The notes: a model not told the origin generated them from the sequence alone. Shown: positions 21,696 through 34,447, counted from the stretch's first letter. The stretch: DNA of 64,000 nucleotides from Aquarana catesbeiana (GCF_042186555.1 NC_133324.1:218785145-218849144), one strand, 5' to 3'. A program made the numbers and translations.

Positions 21696-23401
21696 GATAC
21701 ATATGTTGGCAGCCTGTCTAGCTGTGGTCTTGGTATAGTTGGAACTTTGCTATATCCTATGAGGAATATAGGAGCTGCAGCACCACACTTTGTTGTTATG
21801 GATTCCATATTTTTAAAAAGAACATAGCGTGAGCATCTGAATTTAACTTGGTATCAACCTGTTGCAATCCCATGTGCAAAAGAGTTCAGAAAAGGGAGAG
21901 GGAGAAGCAGCACAAGGAGCCAGCAGATTTGCTGTTGAGCTTATGTGTTAACAAGGAATATGCTTGTGGGGAGGTGCAGCGTAGCGTGGTGGTAGTAAAT
22001 ACACAGTCCAGTTGCAAAGAAACATAACTTGTTTTAATGCAGAATCTAGTAGTTTACAACCATTCCATCAGGAAGGCTCAAAGTATATAACAGCAGTGTG
22101 TAGCAGAGCAGGTTTCAGATGTGCCAACAGCATCTGCCTTGAGGTGCAGAATGCGGCCTGACCAGTCCATGCCCAAAGGTTTCCAGGAAGGATGGAGTGT
22201 CCCTGTCCTTTCCCTACTCATCTGGAATGATTCCCTGCCTCTAATCACTGTCCCTGTCAGGTGGGTGACCTGTCCCTACAGTACCCATATGCTAAATGTG
22301 TGCCATGGGAGCCAGGGCCCTAAATAGGCTCTGACTGACCCAAGATGGCCACTAGAGTCACATGGGGTTGCAGCATCCAATTGGATAGCTTCCCCAGTGA
22401 CCAAGGAAACCATAGTAGAACTATGTTCCTCTTGACTTCCTCTCCTCCTGGAAACTTGAGACTGTCCATGGCAAAGAAAAAGGGTCCCTTTACGTCAAAA
22501 GTGGTTTTAGACCAGCTAGAAAACAGCGATAGTAAATTAGAGCACTTGCAGAATTGAGTGATAGTGAATCATGAGGAAATTACTTTTATTATTATTATAT
22601 TATTATTTTTTATAATTATTTATAGTTATTTATTATGTTATAATTTATGATTTCGTGTTTCAAACTTTATCATACTCGGGATGTCTACTAGACTCTTGTT
22701 TGGACAGATTTAAGTGTGTTATTACTAATAATTAAAGGCCTACAATATAAAACGCCAAATTTCTATGCAAAACAATGCACCTCTTTGATATTCAAAAATC
22801 TGACATAATCATACTGCCAGGGAGGCTACAGGGGCAGCTGGTAAATACCATTACCATATGTTTCCATACCGAGGCTATATTGTTAAAAGGGCAGAGCCAT
22901 CTTTTTTTGGATAGTTTAGTTTAGAGTTCAGCTTTAAAAACATGCCTCGAATGTCAACACCGAAGGATGCATAGGATACAATATTAGTGTTTTCCTTCAT
23001 TCAAAACTGCAGAACATCCAGTTATAAAAGTAATGAAGTGCAGAGCAATTCAGCAGCTACACAATAACATCTTTGTAAGACAGAAAACAATTGTACTATT
23101 TTAAGTAATTTACTGGAATCATCTTCCAGCTACACCCTAGCCCTTGACCCTGTAATATTAGGTAACCTCTATAACAGTGTTTCTCAGTTTCTAGCCTTAG
23201 TTGACAATGAGTATGTATTTTTTCCAGATTATGTATGTTTTCCAGGCCTCCTTGCTGAATCACAGGTGAAATACTTGTATATTTTATTTAAGCTTTTTAT
23301 TAATTCACAAAGATGTACTTTTATATTGAAATATGGACACATGCCCTTTTGGCGATCACTATGATGTGGCATTGAAAAATTACTCTGTAGCCAGCTCACC
23401 G
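21696..23401. other. unassigned DNA
   Basis: No supportable gene. 22000-22560 is less AT-rich and may be an old retroelement piece, but I could not assign it. Confidence 0.35.
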
Positions 23402-24209
23402 TAAAGCCTCGTACACACGGTACGATTGTTGGCAGGGGATTGTCTGTTGACAGACTGTTGTCCTAAAATCTTACCGTTAGTACGCTCCTTTTGACAATTG
23501 TTGTCCATCTTTCGGCCAACAAATGTTGGATGACAGGCTAGTAAATTTTCGGCGGACAGCGGTTTGACGTCTGATTTTCGTATGGTCAGTACACAAATCC
23601 GTCACACAAAAGTCAAAAGTACAAACACGCATGATTGTAAGCGAGGAACGAGCCAGAAGCGGCCAGTCTTGTAAACTAGCATTCGTAATGGAGAATTACT
23701 ATTCGTGACGTGGCAAATTATGAAATGTCGAAATGCAGCGCACAATTCTCTTCTTCTTTAATGATATAATAATGAAGCTGCTTTGCTGGTGATACTGATG
23801 GAGTTATGGCAAACGTATTTTAAATAGCATTTTTTTTCTAGTGATATCAAGAATATTATTATAATGCTTGTTGTTTGTTTTTTTGGGCAAGTTACCACAA
23901 CACCATTATCCCATAGTTTTTAAGATCAAAGATATAACTATGTTGGTATCCCTTGTTAATTTTACATTGTATTTTTTTTAATGTAACTGCCTACTCCCAA
24001 ACTGTCATTTGAAGTAAAACACATAGCCAAGTACTATTCTACACTATTTTTTTATTGTGCTGAAAAAAAAAAAAAAAAAACAAATTAAATTAGACATGCT
24101 ATCTGCCATCCAAATACAAAGAAGTCAACCAAAAAGTGCATTCTATGCACACAAAAATATAGAAAATATAACAAATAAAATCATTATAAAAAAAAATAAA
24201 TAATAGAAA

Positions 24210-25325
24210 TTAGTAAGTGGTGAAGGGGTTAAAATCCCCAGTACAGCGGGGTTGTTGGGGTTCTTGTGGCTGGTATTGCCACTGACCGCCATGTTGCTGT
24301 GGTGGGTGGGATGGCTGTGGTGTGTGGGTTGGCTGCGGTGTGTGGGTTGGCTGTGGAGCTGGTGTAGGTGGCGCCACAAAATCAGAAATGTGGGTGCTTT
24401 CTGAAATTTGGCCCCTCCCCCCCTTGTTGAGGAGCTGCAGGATCCTTTGCTCACTGGCCATTGGCCGTCACACACCCAAATGCCTCAGCCTCATCTGGGT
24501 CAGTACGGAGCGTAGTAGTGGCCTGGCTGAGAAAGGAAGCTGTGGCCTCCTCCAGATTCTTGCTCTTCCTGGCCCTTTTAGCAGGAGGGCATAGGGGAGG
24601 GATCTGGGACTCTGGCTGCTGGCCGCTGGCTCCTCCAGACTGACACTTTCCTGTGTATGAAAATGGGACAAAATTAGACTGTTGCAAATTGAATGTGGAG
24701 AAATAGAAAAGACTATCATTCCAACCCCAGCATTTTTCATTCTTGTTCAAATCATTTTTGGTCACTACTGTCTATTGATATGAAAACCACTTTGTTAAGG
24801 CAGAAATATTTTCCAAATAACGTCTAGTTATCATCATTGTATTTTTTTATACAAATATGTTCAATAATGCTATACCTGGGTCAAGCTGGGCTCCTCCACA
24901 TCTTCATCCTGTGCATCAGGACCTGTGCGGACCTCAGGAGATGTGGCCCCAGCAGATGTCAAAGGAAGCATAGACAGCGATGGCCTGGGTTCTGTCTGGT
25001 CTGTCAAAAACCGCAGGCTATGGTAATACCACAGCCTGGGGACATATAGGTCATGCGCTGCTGCTCCAGATCTCTCAGATTACAGGACCTTGTTCAGCTC
25101 CCTTTTAAATGTTCTCCTCAGGTTAGCAATCTTTTGCTTGACGTAGTTGGTGTCTGCCCTGGAGTACACAGGTTGGACCAACTCGACCAGTTTCTCCAAA
25201 GCTGCCTTCCTCAATATTTTATACGAGTAGTCTCTACTCTTCACCTACCAGAGACAGGGCAGCTCCCAGTACAGGTTAATGAATTAGGGGAGAAATTCAG
25301 GTGATGTAAACTTATCCGTCATCAT
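24210..25325 (-). pseudogene. MADF-BESS-like transposon protein, broken
   Basis: Probably a DNA-binding accessory protein of the Harbinger element. Read on the minus strand from the ATGs near 25325, exon 1 gives the MADF order: an F-x-x-L-I-N-L-Y region, ELPCLW, SRDYSYKILRKAALEKLVEL, NYVKQKIANLRRTFKREL and VPRLWYY. Two or more frame changes and a stop (VL*) lie among these blocks. Exon 1 ends at 24876 with a good donor (CAG|GTATAG). Exon 2 begins at 24650 after an acceptor (ATACACAG), with a KRARKSKNLEEA basic stretch, then DEAEAFG, then after a frame change SEQRILQLLNK, where a BESS-like tail is usual. A Pro/Thr/His-rich repeat (PTHTPQPTHTPQ) precedes the stop at 24210. Family call rests on motif order. 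Confidence 0.7.
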
Positions 25326-26460
25326 AAATGATATGATGCCTGCAAGACAGAACACAAGACAAACCATGTCAATCTAAGCAGTATAGGCCACTACCCACCT
25401 ATGCCCCAATTTCCAATTGTGCCTTCGTTTTATGCCTCCTTTCATGCGTTGGTGATCCTTCGTCCTCCACTCCAAGATTGTTCCTATGGCCGTTCCATCG
25501 ACCATGCATTCTGGCTTTATACACACAGTGCATTCGTCAAACTCTGCTCTCAGTGTGTCATGACTCTGGGGCATGACCATCTCTCTTCTGCATGCGACAC
25601 ACACAGTGGAACATTCTGGAGGGACAACATGGAGGATTCAGAGGATTACAGCCAGCCCTGAGGTGGTGGAGCACATTGGAGGCACAAAGCAACCCCCATG
25701 AGCAAGGAGGAGATGGTGCGCATCCTAGAGAAGCACGATTACGACTGCAAGCTGCGCAATTACGAAAGGCCCAACAGCCGAAAGGACATCACTTTGGAGA
25801 AGGTCATTGCCATTTTGCAGTGAGAATTTTCGGTGGAAGGATCAAAGGACCAAATCCAAAAACGATGGTCTGATCTCAAACACCATGAACAAGACCAGAT
25901 GGAATACATACATCAGATCATAAAAAAAGTAAGCAATATTTGGATCTAAACTATATGTATATGTGTAAAATGAGCTGTCTGTATATGTTCTTTTTCCAAG
26001 TAGCTCTAGAGAATTCTATATAAGCTTTTCTAAAATCTTTGTATGACTTGGGATTCCAACGATGAAGTAAATATAAAGCATATATGAACATTCTTATTTG
26101 GTCATGTTTTTGGACATTCCTTTTTTTTTTAACTTCTTGTTTTTTCCTCTTTCAACAGGGAGGCACAAAAAAAGCAGGCTCCAGCCAAGCCAACACAAGG
26201 GAGGCTACCCTTGCTCGGGCCCCAACAGGCGAGGCAGCAAGGCCATCTTCCCCCCAAAAATGTAAGTGCCAACTTCAAACACACTAATTTAGCCACCGAC
26301 AAGGGTGTTTCTAGGTGGGCCAAATGGGCAAAGAACACTTTCTGGTTTTATAATGTTAAAGTAAACTAACGCGCTAATGGACTAGTTGGTGTCGTATAGA
26401 AAAAATGTGTAATAATGTGACCTTAAAAAATCTATTATTGTGCTACAAATCGTGAGAAAA

Positions 26461-26980
26461 TACCGTATTTATCGGCATATAACACGCACAGGCGTATAAC
26501 ACGCACATTCATTTTAAGAGGGAAGTTTCAGGAAAAAAAACTTACATTTTAAATAAGGAACTTTGAATCAAAATAAGGGTCAGTGCCCATCTGCAGCCTC
26601 ACCATTGCCATCAATGCAGCCTGATCAATGCCCACCTGCAGCCTCACAAGTGCCATCAATAGAGCCTTATTAGTCCACATCAATGCAGCCTCACCATTGC
26701 CATCAATGCAGCAGACTCGCCATTGATGCAGCAGCCTCGCCATTGCCATCAATGCAGCAGCCTCGCCATTGCCATCTATTGACTTCCTATGACAGAGGCC
26801 GCCAAGTAAACAGGAGATTCTCACTGTATGTAATCTGACGGCACTCGTCCCGCTCCCCCCCCCCCCCCGTTGCCTCCGAGGCAGCTGAAATTGTAGTATT
26901 GGCGTATAACACGCACACGCTATTTGCACCAGATTTTCATGGTGAAAAAGTGAGTGTTATACGCCAATAAATACAGTATT
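26461..26980. mobile_element. MITE with CCGTATTTATCGGC termini
   Basis: Left TACCGTATTTATCGGC pairs with the right end (CCAATAAATACAGTA). GCGTATAACACGCAC follows inside both ends. TA on each side may be the target duplication. The middle is a short tandem array built on CATTGCCATCAATGCAGC (26580-26785). It lies in the intron of the Myb-like gene. Confidence 0.72.
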
Positions 26981-27060
26981 TTAAAGTGCAAATGATGACT
27001 TGTATGTATAAAGCTGCACCTCTATTAAAGTGTTCTGATGTCACTTAAAAAATTAGAAAT

Positions 27061-28968
27061 TATATACGTGAGATAGTGCGCTAAATACTGATGCACAGTG
27101 TGGTGATAAAATTAATAAATATTAAATAATAAATTCCATACAGTATTAATAAATTCCATAAAGATTCTGACATATAAATAAATACCACAGGTGATTGTAC
27201 TTGAATGTTCCAATACCATTCGAACACAGTGAAACTTGTGTAAAGTGAGATAGTGCGCTAATATTATTACAAAATAGCGTGAGAAAAATAAATATATAAG
27301 TTGATAAATATATGTTTAAAATCCGTAATTAAATAAATAATTTGATAAATATATGTTCAAAACACATAATTGACTATATTGCACAGGTAGTTCCACTTGT
27401 AAGAATATATGTTTAGAATATATTGCACAGGTAGTTTCAATTATAGGAATATATGTTTAGAGTATATTGCACAGGTAGTTTCAATTATAGGGATATATGT
27501 TCAAAGTACGTAATTAAATATATTGCACAGGTAGTTACAATTATAGGGATCACCTATATTGCTCTTAAAATCCATATGCTGTTTTACACATCTTTTAATG
27601 CATTTAAAAATAGTCCTCAGTGTGTATACATAGACAGCTGGTATTCATTAATTCAATTTCCCTTCTCCCTGTTTCAATGGGGGATCAGCTTGCGATCCAA
27701 AATTCACCCACAGTGTTCTCAAGATGTTAGGAATCCACTGACATTTGGGCTTCGCTGATTAAATTTCTGTTCATGCAAAAATATAAAACTTTCATTGCGC
27801 AGTAATCTATCAAAGTTTTATAATAACACACAACAAAGATGCACTCACTGTGTGGGAAAGAAATCTTGAGCGCATAAGGCGGTCAGCCACCCACCGCGAT
27901 CACCTCTCGCTCTGTTTTGCGAGTAAGGATCGGAGCAATACTGAACACTCAGATGACGTCACTTGGCTCCTCCCGATGCGTTGCGTCACATGTCACGTGA
28001 CTTTATCAAGGGTCAATCAATGATAAAGTCACATGACATGTGACGCAACGCGTCCGGAGGAGCCAAGTGACGTCATCCGAGTGTTCAGTATTGCTCCGAT
28101 CCTTACTCACAAAACAGAGCGAGAGTTGATCGCGGTGGGCGGCTGACTGCCTTATGCGCTCAAGATTTCTTTCCCACACAGTGAGTGCATCTTTGTTGTG
28201 TGTTATTATAAAACTTTGATAGATTACTGCGCAATGAAAGTTTTATATTTTTGCATGAACGGAAATTTAATCAGCGAAGCCCAAATGTCAGTGGATTCCT
28301 AACATCTTGAGAACACTGTGGGTGAATTTTGGATCGCAAGCTGATCCCCCATTGAAACAGGGAGAAGGGCAATTGAATTAATGAATACCAGCTGTTTATG
28401 TATACACACTGAGGACTATTTTTAAATGCATTAAAAGATGTGTAAAACTGCATATGGATTTTAAGAGCAATATAGGTGATCCCTATAATTGTAACTACCT
28501 GTGCAATATATTTAATTACGTACTTTGAACATATATCCCTATAATTGAAACTACCTGTGCAATATACTCTAAACATATATTCCTATAATTGAAACTACCT
28601 GTGCAATATATTCTAAACATATATTCTTACAAGTGGAACTACCTGTGCAATATAGTCAATTATGTGTTTTGAACATATATTTATCAAATTATTTATTTAA
28701 TTACGGATTTTAAACATATATTTATCAACTTATATATTTATTTTTCTCACGCTATTTTGTAATAATATTAGCGCACTATCTCACTTTACACAAGTTTCAC
28801 TGTGTTCGAATGGTATTGGAACATTCAAGTACAATCACCTGTGGTATTTATTTATATGTCAGAATCTTTATGGAATTTATTAATACTGTATGGAATTTAT
28901 TATTTAATATTTATTAATTTTATCACCACACTGTGCATCAGTATTTAGCGCACTATCTCACGTATATA
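27061..28968. mobile_element. 1.9-kb near-perfect palindrome (foldback element)
   Basis: Two arms of exactly 948 bases (27061-28008 and 28021-28968) are inverse complements, with a 12-base loop. The outer ends are TATATACGTGAGATAGTGCGC and its complement. Differences are scattered single bases; a 101-codon frame present in both arms differs at three residues. There is no transposase; it is probably a non-autonomous DNA element or a snap-back duplication. It lies in the Myb-like gene's intron. The arms near the centre contain TGACGTCA. Confidence 0.9.
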
Positions 28969-30185
28969 AAAACTTTCTGGTTGCTGCCTGGCTCATCAGT
29001 GCCCATTAATGCAACCTTGCCAGTGTAGACATGGGTAGAGGTGAGGCCCCAGGGTTCCCAGTCACTCAGAGTCACGCCTGCTAGGATGGTCATCATATAT
29101 CCCGTATCCCATAGGAGACAAGAGACAAGAGACAGCAAGACTTTTTCTATGTTGGCACTTGTCAAGTGTTTGCCCTCTGGAAAATGCCATCACCTTCCCT
29201 TTTCTATGCATTTTTAACATGAAAAACCCCAGAGTGCAACATGGTGGAGTCCACTAGTCAGGAGCAAACATTAATTTCAGACCAAGTGCAAGGTTGATCA
29301 AGTAATGTAGCAAAATGGATGCAAGAAACAGATGTGACTTGGGATGGCTTAATGAATGGTGTGTTGTTTCTTTTTAGTTTAAAGTGAGTGTGGTCAGCTC
29401 ACCCAGGATGTTTCTTTGGAGCCATGGGATTTGACTCCTGGACCCAGCACAGACATTGCCATTGTGGATGTCAAATCCCCTGACGCAAGTCACAGTGAGG
29501 GCCAAAGCGAACCAGAAGAGGAAGAAAGTATTCAGGGGCCTCTTGTTTGTGCAAGTATTCTTGGAATCTTGCTTAAAATGTGTATACATGTCGAGTGTTT
29601 AGATGTCCAAACCAAACACCCACTCCACACATTAGCAAAATATGTAGTGCCTTAACATTAGCATGGAGAAGGAAGAGGTGGAAGGAGCTGGCAGTGTTGC
29701 TAGGTACCCAAGTTTGGGAGACCCAGGCATCAGGGCCAAGATTACAGAGTAGTTGCAGTGTGTACATTCCTAGTAGTGTAGGTGTCTGAAGGACAAGCAG
29801 GTTGCAAGCAACAATAGACTGGGTAGGTAAGTATTTCCTGAATTTGACTATTAACTTGACCATAAGTCACTATGTAGGACCTCATCCACTTGACCATTGT
29901 TCCCTTAATACTTTTTACTCTTCTTACTAGGTCATGATCTTCCACGATGTACTATTGGCAGAATGAGTGCAGATATGTCGCATTGTTTGAAGGAACTGGA
30001 GCAAATCAAGGAGGCTGCCACTGCTTTACAGCGAAGAATAAGACATTTTGTGGACATGCTTGCCAAATTTTAATTTCCTCTTGCCTGGTCTGAAGTTTAT
30101 TGTTCCACTTGTTGGCTCCTGTTTGCCCTTTTATTAATTAACATGTTTTTATGACTTTTAAATGTAAAAGTTTAGGGACAGAACT

Positions 30186-32201
30186 CAGTGTTTCTACACT
30201 CCACTCCTCTAGGTGCACCACCAGGTCCTGTTTTCTAGATTTTCCTCTAAAAACTATTTACTAACAGTGAAAATGACAACATCACCTGTGCCAAATTCAA
30301 GAGATCTAGAAAACATGACCTGGGTTTGCATCTTAAGGAGGAGAGTAGGGATGAGCCGAACACTGCCTTGTTCGGTTCGCACCAGAACATGCAAACAGGA
30401 AAAAAGTTTGTTCGAACACGCGAACACCGTTAATGTCTATGGGACACGAACATGAATAATCAAAAGTGCTAATTTTAAAGGCTTATATGCAAGTTATTGT
30501 CATAAAAAGTGTTTGGGGACCTGGGTCCTGCCCCTGGGGACATGGATCAATGCAAAAAAAGTTTTAAAAACGTCAGTTTTTTCAGGAGCAGTGATTTTAA
30601 TAATGCTTAAAGTCAAACAATAAAAGTGTAATATCCCTTTAAATTTCATAGCTGGGGGGTGTCTATAGTATGCCTGTAAAGCGGCGCATGTTTCCCATGT
30701 TTAGAACAGTCTGACAGCAAAATGACATTTCAAAGGAAAAAAGTCATTTAAAACTACTCGCGGCTATTGCATTGCCGGTCCAACAATACACATAAAAGTT
30801 CATTGATAAAAACGGCATGGGAATTCCCCACATGGGAACCCCGAACCAAAATTAAAAAAAAAAAATGATGTGGGGGTCCCTCTAAATTCCATACCAGGCC
30901 CCTCAGGTCTGGTATGGATATGAAGGGGAACCCCGGCCAAAATTTAAAAAAAAAACGGCGTGGGGTCCCCCCAAAAATCCATACCAGACCCTTATCCGAG
31001 CACGCAACCTGGCAGGCCACAGGAAAAGAGGGGGGGACGAGAGAGCACCCCCCCTCCTGAACCGTATCAGGCCACATGCCCTCAACATTGGGAGGGTGCT
31101 TTGGGGTAGCCCCCCAAAACACCTTGTCCCCATGTTGATGAGGACAAGGGCCTCATCCCCACAACCCTGGCCGGTGGTTGTGGGGGTCTGCGGACGGGGG
31201 GCTTATCGGAATCTGGAAACCCCCTTTAACAAGGGGACCCCCAGATCCCGCCCCCCCTGTGTAAAATGGTAAGGGGGTACAATACCCCTACCATTTCACT
31301 AAAAAACTGTCAAACATGTTAAAAATGACAAGAGACAGTTTTTGACAATTCCTTTATTTAAATGCTTCTTCTTTCTTCTTTCTTCTATCTTCCTTCATCT
31401 TCTTCTTCTTCTGGTTCTTCTGGCTCTTCTGGTTCTTCCTCCGGTGTTCCCCTCCAGCATCTCCTCCGTGGCGTCTTCTATCTTCTTCTCCTCAGGCCGC
31501 TCCGCACCCATGGCATGGGGGGAGGCTCCCGCTCTTCTCTTCATCTTCTTCTCTTCTTCTCTTCTTCTCTCTTTCATCTTCTTCTCCGGGCCGCTCCGCA
31601 TCCATGCTGGCATGGAGGGAGGCTCCGGCTGTGTGACGTGTCTCTGACGGTTCTTAAATAACGGGGGGCGGGGCCACCCGCTGACCCCGCCCCCCTCTGA
31701 CGCACGGGACATGACAGGACTTCCCTGTGGCATTCCCCGTGACGTTACTTTACTTTTTTTCTTTGAAATGTCATTTTGCTGTCAGACTGTTCTAAACACG
31801 GGAAACATGCGCTCCTTTACAGGCATACTATAGACACCCCCCAGCTACGAAATTTAAAGGGATATTACACTTTTATTGTTTCACTTTAAGCATTATTAAA
31901 ATCACTGCTCCTGAAAAAACAGCCATTTTTAAAACTTTTTTTTGCATTGATCCATGTCCCCTGGGGCAGGACCCAGGTCCTCAAACACTTTTTATGACAA
32001 TAACTTGAATATAAGCCTTTAAAATTAGCACTTTTGATTTCTCCCATAGACTTTTAAAGGGTGTTCCGTGGCATTCGAATTTGCCGCAAACACCCCAAAT
32101 TGTTCGCTGTTCGGCGAACTTGCGAACAGCCGATGTTCGTGTCGAACATGAGTTCGACTCGAACTCGAAGCTCATCCCTAGAGGAGAGTTGGGAAACACT
32201 G
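30186..32201. mobile_element. small hAT MITE split by a larger hAT
   Basis: Outer ends CAGTGTTTC and GAAACACTG, with interior resembling the MITE at 45815-45999 (CACCAGGTCCTG versus CAACAGGTCATG; GAAAACATGACCTG in both). Without the nested 30346-32180 element it would be about 175 bases. The outer target duplication is not clear. Confidence 0.75.
30346..32180. mobile_element. hAT element, TAGGGATGAGC termini, non-autonomous
   Basis: Inverted ends TAGGGATGAGC are flanked by a perfect 8-bp duplication GAGGAGAG (30338-30345, 32181-32188). The terminal arms (30346-30756, 31757-32180) are inverse copies of about 410 bases with moderate divergence. The GC-rich middle contains AGACCCTTAT and CACCTTGTCCCC blocks and a CTTCTT-rich stretch (31365-31600). 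There is no transposase. Older relatives lie at 2422, 8670, 15191, 18511 and 49100. Confidence 0.86.
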
Positions 32202-32364
32202 CCCTAACTAATGTGAATTGTAATGTTTATGTGTTTTTTACAATCTAAAACCCAAAATTTGAAGGTGCCCCCAAATTGGGCCTTAACATTCTTATTTCCC
32301 CCATGATCCCATGCCTAAAATGTGTGTAGTTCCATACATCTATTTTTCAAAAACCCCAAAACAC

Positions 32365-33394
32365 TAGGGGTGCAACGGATCAAAAAACTCACGGTTCAGA
32401 TTGTTCCTCGGATCAGGAATCACGGTTTGGATCATTTTCGGATCAACAAAAAAAAATCTCCCCCACTGTAATATCCACAATCTCCCCCACTGTAATAATA
32501 TATTAGCAGGGTATGGCAGAGTATTGCAGGGTATTGCAGGGTATTGCAGGGTATTGGCAGGGTATTGGCGGGTATATTGGCAGAGTATTGGCAGGGTATG
32601 GCAGAGTATTGGCAGGGTATGGCAGAGTATTGGCAGGGTATGGAAGAGTATTGTCAGGGCATTGCAGAGTATTGTCAGGGCATTGCAGAGTATTGGCAGG
32701 GTATGGAAGAGTATTGTCAGGGCATTGCAGAGTATTGGCAGGGTATTGCAGAGTATTGGCAGGGCATTGCGGAGTATTGGCAGGGTATGGAAGAATATTG
32801 TCAAGGCATTGCAGAGTATTGGCAGGGTATTGCAGAGTATTGGCAGAGCATTGCAGAGTATTGGCAAGGCATTGCAGAGTATTGGCAGGATATGGAAGAG
32901 TATTGTCAGGGCATTGCAGAGTATTGGCAGGGTATTGCAGAGTATTGTCAGGGCATTGCAGAGTATTGGCAGGGCATTGCAGAGTATTGGCAGGGTATGG
33001 AAGAGTGTTGTCAGGGCATTGCAGAGTATTGGCAGGGTATTGCAGAGTATTGGCAGGGCATTGCAGAGTATTGGCAGGGCATTGCAGAGTATTGGCACTG
33101 CTGCCATCCGAACTCTCCCCTCCACTGTACAGATTAGTACACAGAGGGGAGAGAGGAACCGGCATCATGACATGATGCCGGTTTGTTACAAGTGATCGCT
33201 CCGTTATTTGACGGAGCGATCATGTGGTAAACAGCCGCCGGGTGTACCAAGATGGCCGCCGCTCCGGAGCTAGGCCGAAGCTGCGACCTTTCCTATGGCC
33301 GAGGCTACAGAGCGCTCCGCGGATCAAGGGTGTCCCGATCCGCAGAGGTTCATCCGTACGGGTCACGGATTGATGACGATCCGTTGCACCCCTA
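32365..33394. mobile_element. hAT element carrying a minisatellite
   Basis: Ends TAGGGGTGCAACGGATC and GATCCGTTGCACCCCTA are perfect inverse complements, flanked by a perfect 8-bp duplication CAAAACAC (32357-32364, 33395-33402). The interior is mostly the tandem array at 32510-33096. There is no transposase. Confidence 0.87.
32510..33096. repeat. minisatellite, ~22-bp unit (ATTGCAGAGTATTGGCAGGG)
   Basis: About 27 units alternating GTATTGGCAGGG and CATTGCAGAG forms. Because the unit lacks stops, several frames on both strands stay open for 200-260 codons; these are not genes. Confidence 0.92.
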
Positions 33395-33629
33395 CAAAAC
33401 ACACAGTGTGTCAATATGTGCTATCTCCCATCACAGGGTACCAATGGACGCGTTTTGAGGGTGCAACCCCTTTCTCATAACTAAAGTAGCTCAGAGGAAG
33501 GGGTTGCACCCCCAAAACGCATCCATTGGTACCCCGTGATGGGAGATAGCACATGTTGACACACTGTGTGTTTTGTGGGTTTCTAAAAATAAATGTTTGT
33601 CACTACACACATTTTAGGCATAGGATCAT

Positions 33630-34447
33630 AAGAGACATTTAATTGTTATGCCTCTACGTGTATGTGGCTTCCAATTTTGGCTTTTAGAGGGGTGAGATCA
33701 GCCCATCTGAGGAAGGCAACATCCACACAGTCTTGGGATACTAATGTCTCGTTTGGCCTGCACTTTTCCAAACTCGAACTCTTTAAGTTACTGAGTTTGG
33801 GATGTGTATCTAATGTTTTAGAACATGCCTGTTTAACCACAAAAAAGGAGAAATAATGCAAAACATAAATGTTATACACCAAGATTTTGGTTTGTTTTAA
33901 AACCTTAAAACGCACATTAATAATAAACAATGTGTGGCTTATTATTTTGTTGCTCAATACCAGTGTATTTTGTAAGTTGTAGTTACAGTGACGATGTGCT
34001 CTTAAATGTGGACAACTCCTGCAATTTTTAGGCCTCCAAAAAATTAAAGGCGTTGTAAAGGCATAATGTTTTTGAACTTCATGCATTAGATCCATTAAGA
34101 TGAAAAACATTGTGTGTGTGTGTGTGTAGCAGATCCACAGCACACCATAATAGTTAGCTAAAGAAGATATTGTCACCTCATGTAGCACATTTGCACTATT
34201 GGAGCAAGTGGCCAATATGGGAACATATTAGACATATAAGAAACACAGACAACAGTTTTATGTTCAGTTTATGATCTACAAAAATTTATAAATGATCAGC
34301 TACAATTTGCTGCCAAGCCACTGCCCCTCTACCCACAAAATATTCCAGGTATTTAGCTATAAATCTCAGGCAATTTGTGAGGGCAATCCAGCACGGGCAT
34401 TTTCAATAACCGTCAGCACGCCCACAGACATACGAGCTGCAGCCTCT
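33630..34447. other. Harbinger 3' flank of the transposase, non-coding
   Basis: A 189-codon minus frame (33646-34215) runs across a (TG)n tract at about 34110-34128 and has no domain; I do not treat it as a gene. Confidence 0.45.

Larger units (their letters stand above)
25698..30073 (+). pseudogene. Myb/SANT-like transposon protein, broken
   Basis: Harbinger elements usually pair the transposase with a Myb/SANT-like DNA-binding protein. Exon 1 (25698-25928) starts at an ATG: MSKEEMVRILEKHDYDC, NYERPNSRKDITLEKVIAIL, then a TGA at 25821 and on in the same frame to DQIQKRWSDLKHHEQDQ, the last Myb helix. Its donor is GTAAGC. Exon 2 (26159-26261) follows an acceptor TTTCAACAG and is Ala/Thr-rich with a GTAAGT donor. 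Candidate exon 3 (about 29378-29560) holds DVSLEPWDLTPGPSTD and an acidic EPEEEES. Exon 4 (29931-30073) gives a helical end, CLKELEQIKEAATALQRR, then TAA. The MITE and the palindrome sit in the intron between exons 2 and 3. The exon 2-3 phase is not clean, so exact joins are uncertain. Confidence 0.68.
32303..33629. mobile_element. foldback MITE split by a hAT element
   Basis: ATGCCTAAAATGTGTGTAG at the left is the inverse complement of the right end near 33602-33621. Inside, GGTACCAATGGACGCGTTTT pairs with a stretch from 33506. Removing 32365-33394 leaves a continuous hairpin. Confidence 0.7.

Noticed and set aside
27453..28576. 101-codon frames in both palindrome arms
   Set aside because: Mirror images of the same sequence, AT-rich, with no domain.
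32510..33096. CRISPR-like spaced repeats
   Set aside because: Units are contiguous with no unique spacers, and the DNA is vertebrate.
32364..33195. Open frames of 197-264 codons on both strands
   Set aside because: They are readings of the 22-bp minisatellite, whose unit lacks stops in most frames; no domain and no splice or promoter context.
33646..34215. 189-codon minus-strand frame
   Set aside because: Crosses a TG repeat, no recognisable domain, and lies in the non-coding part of the Harbinger element.
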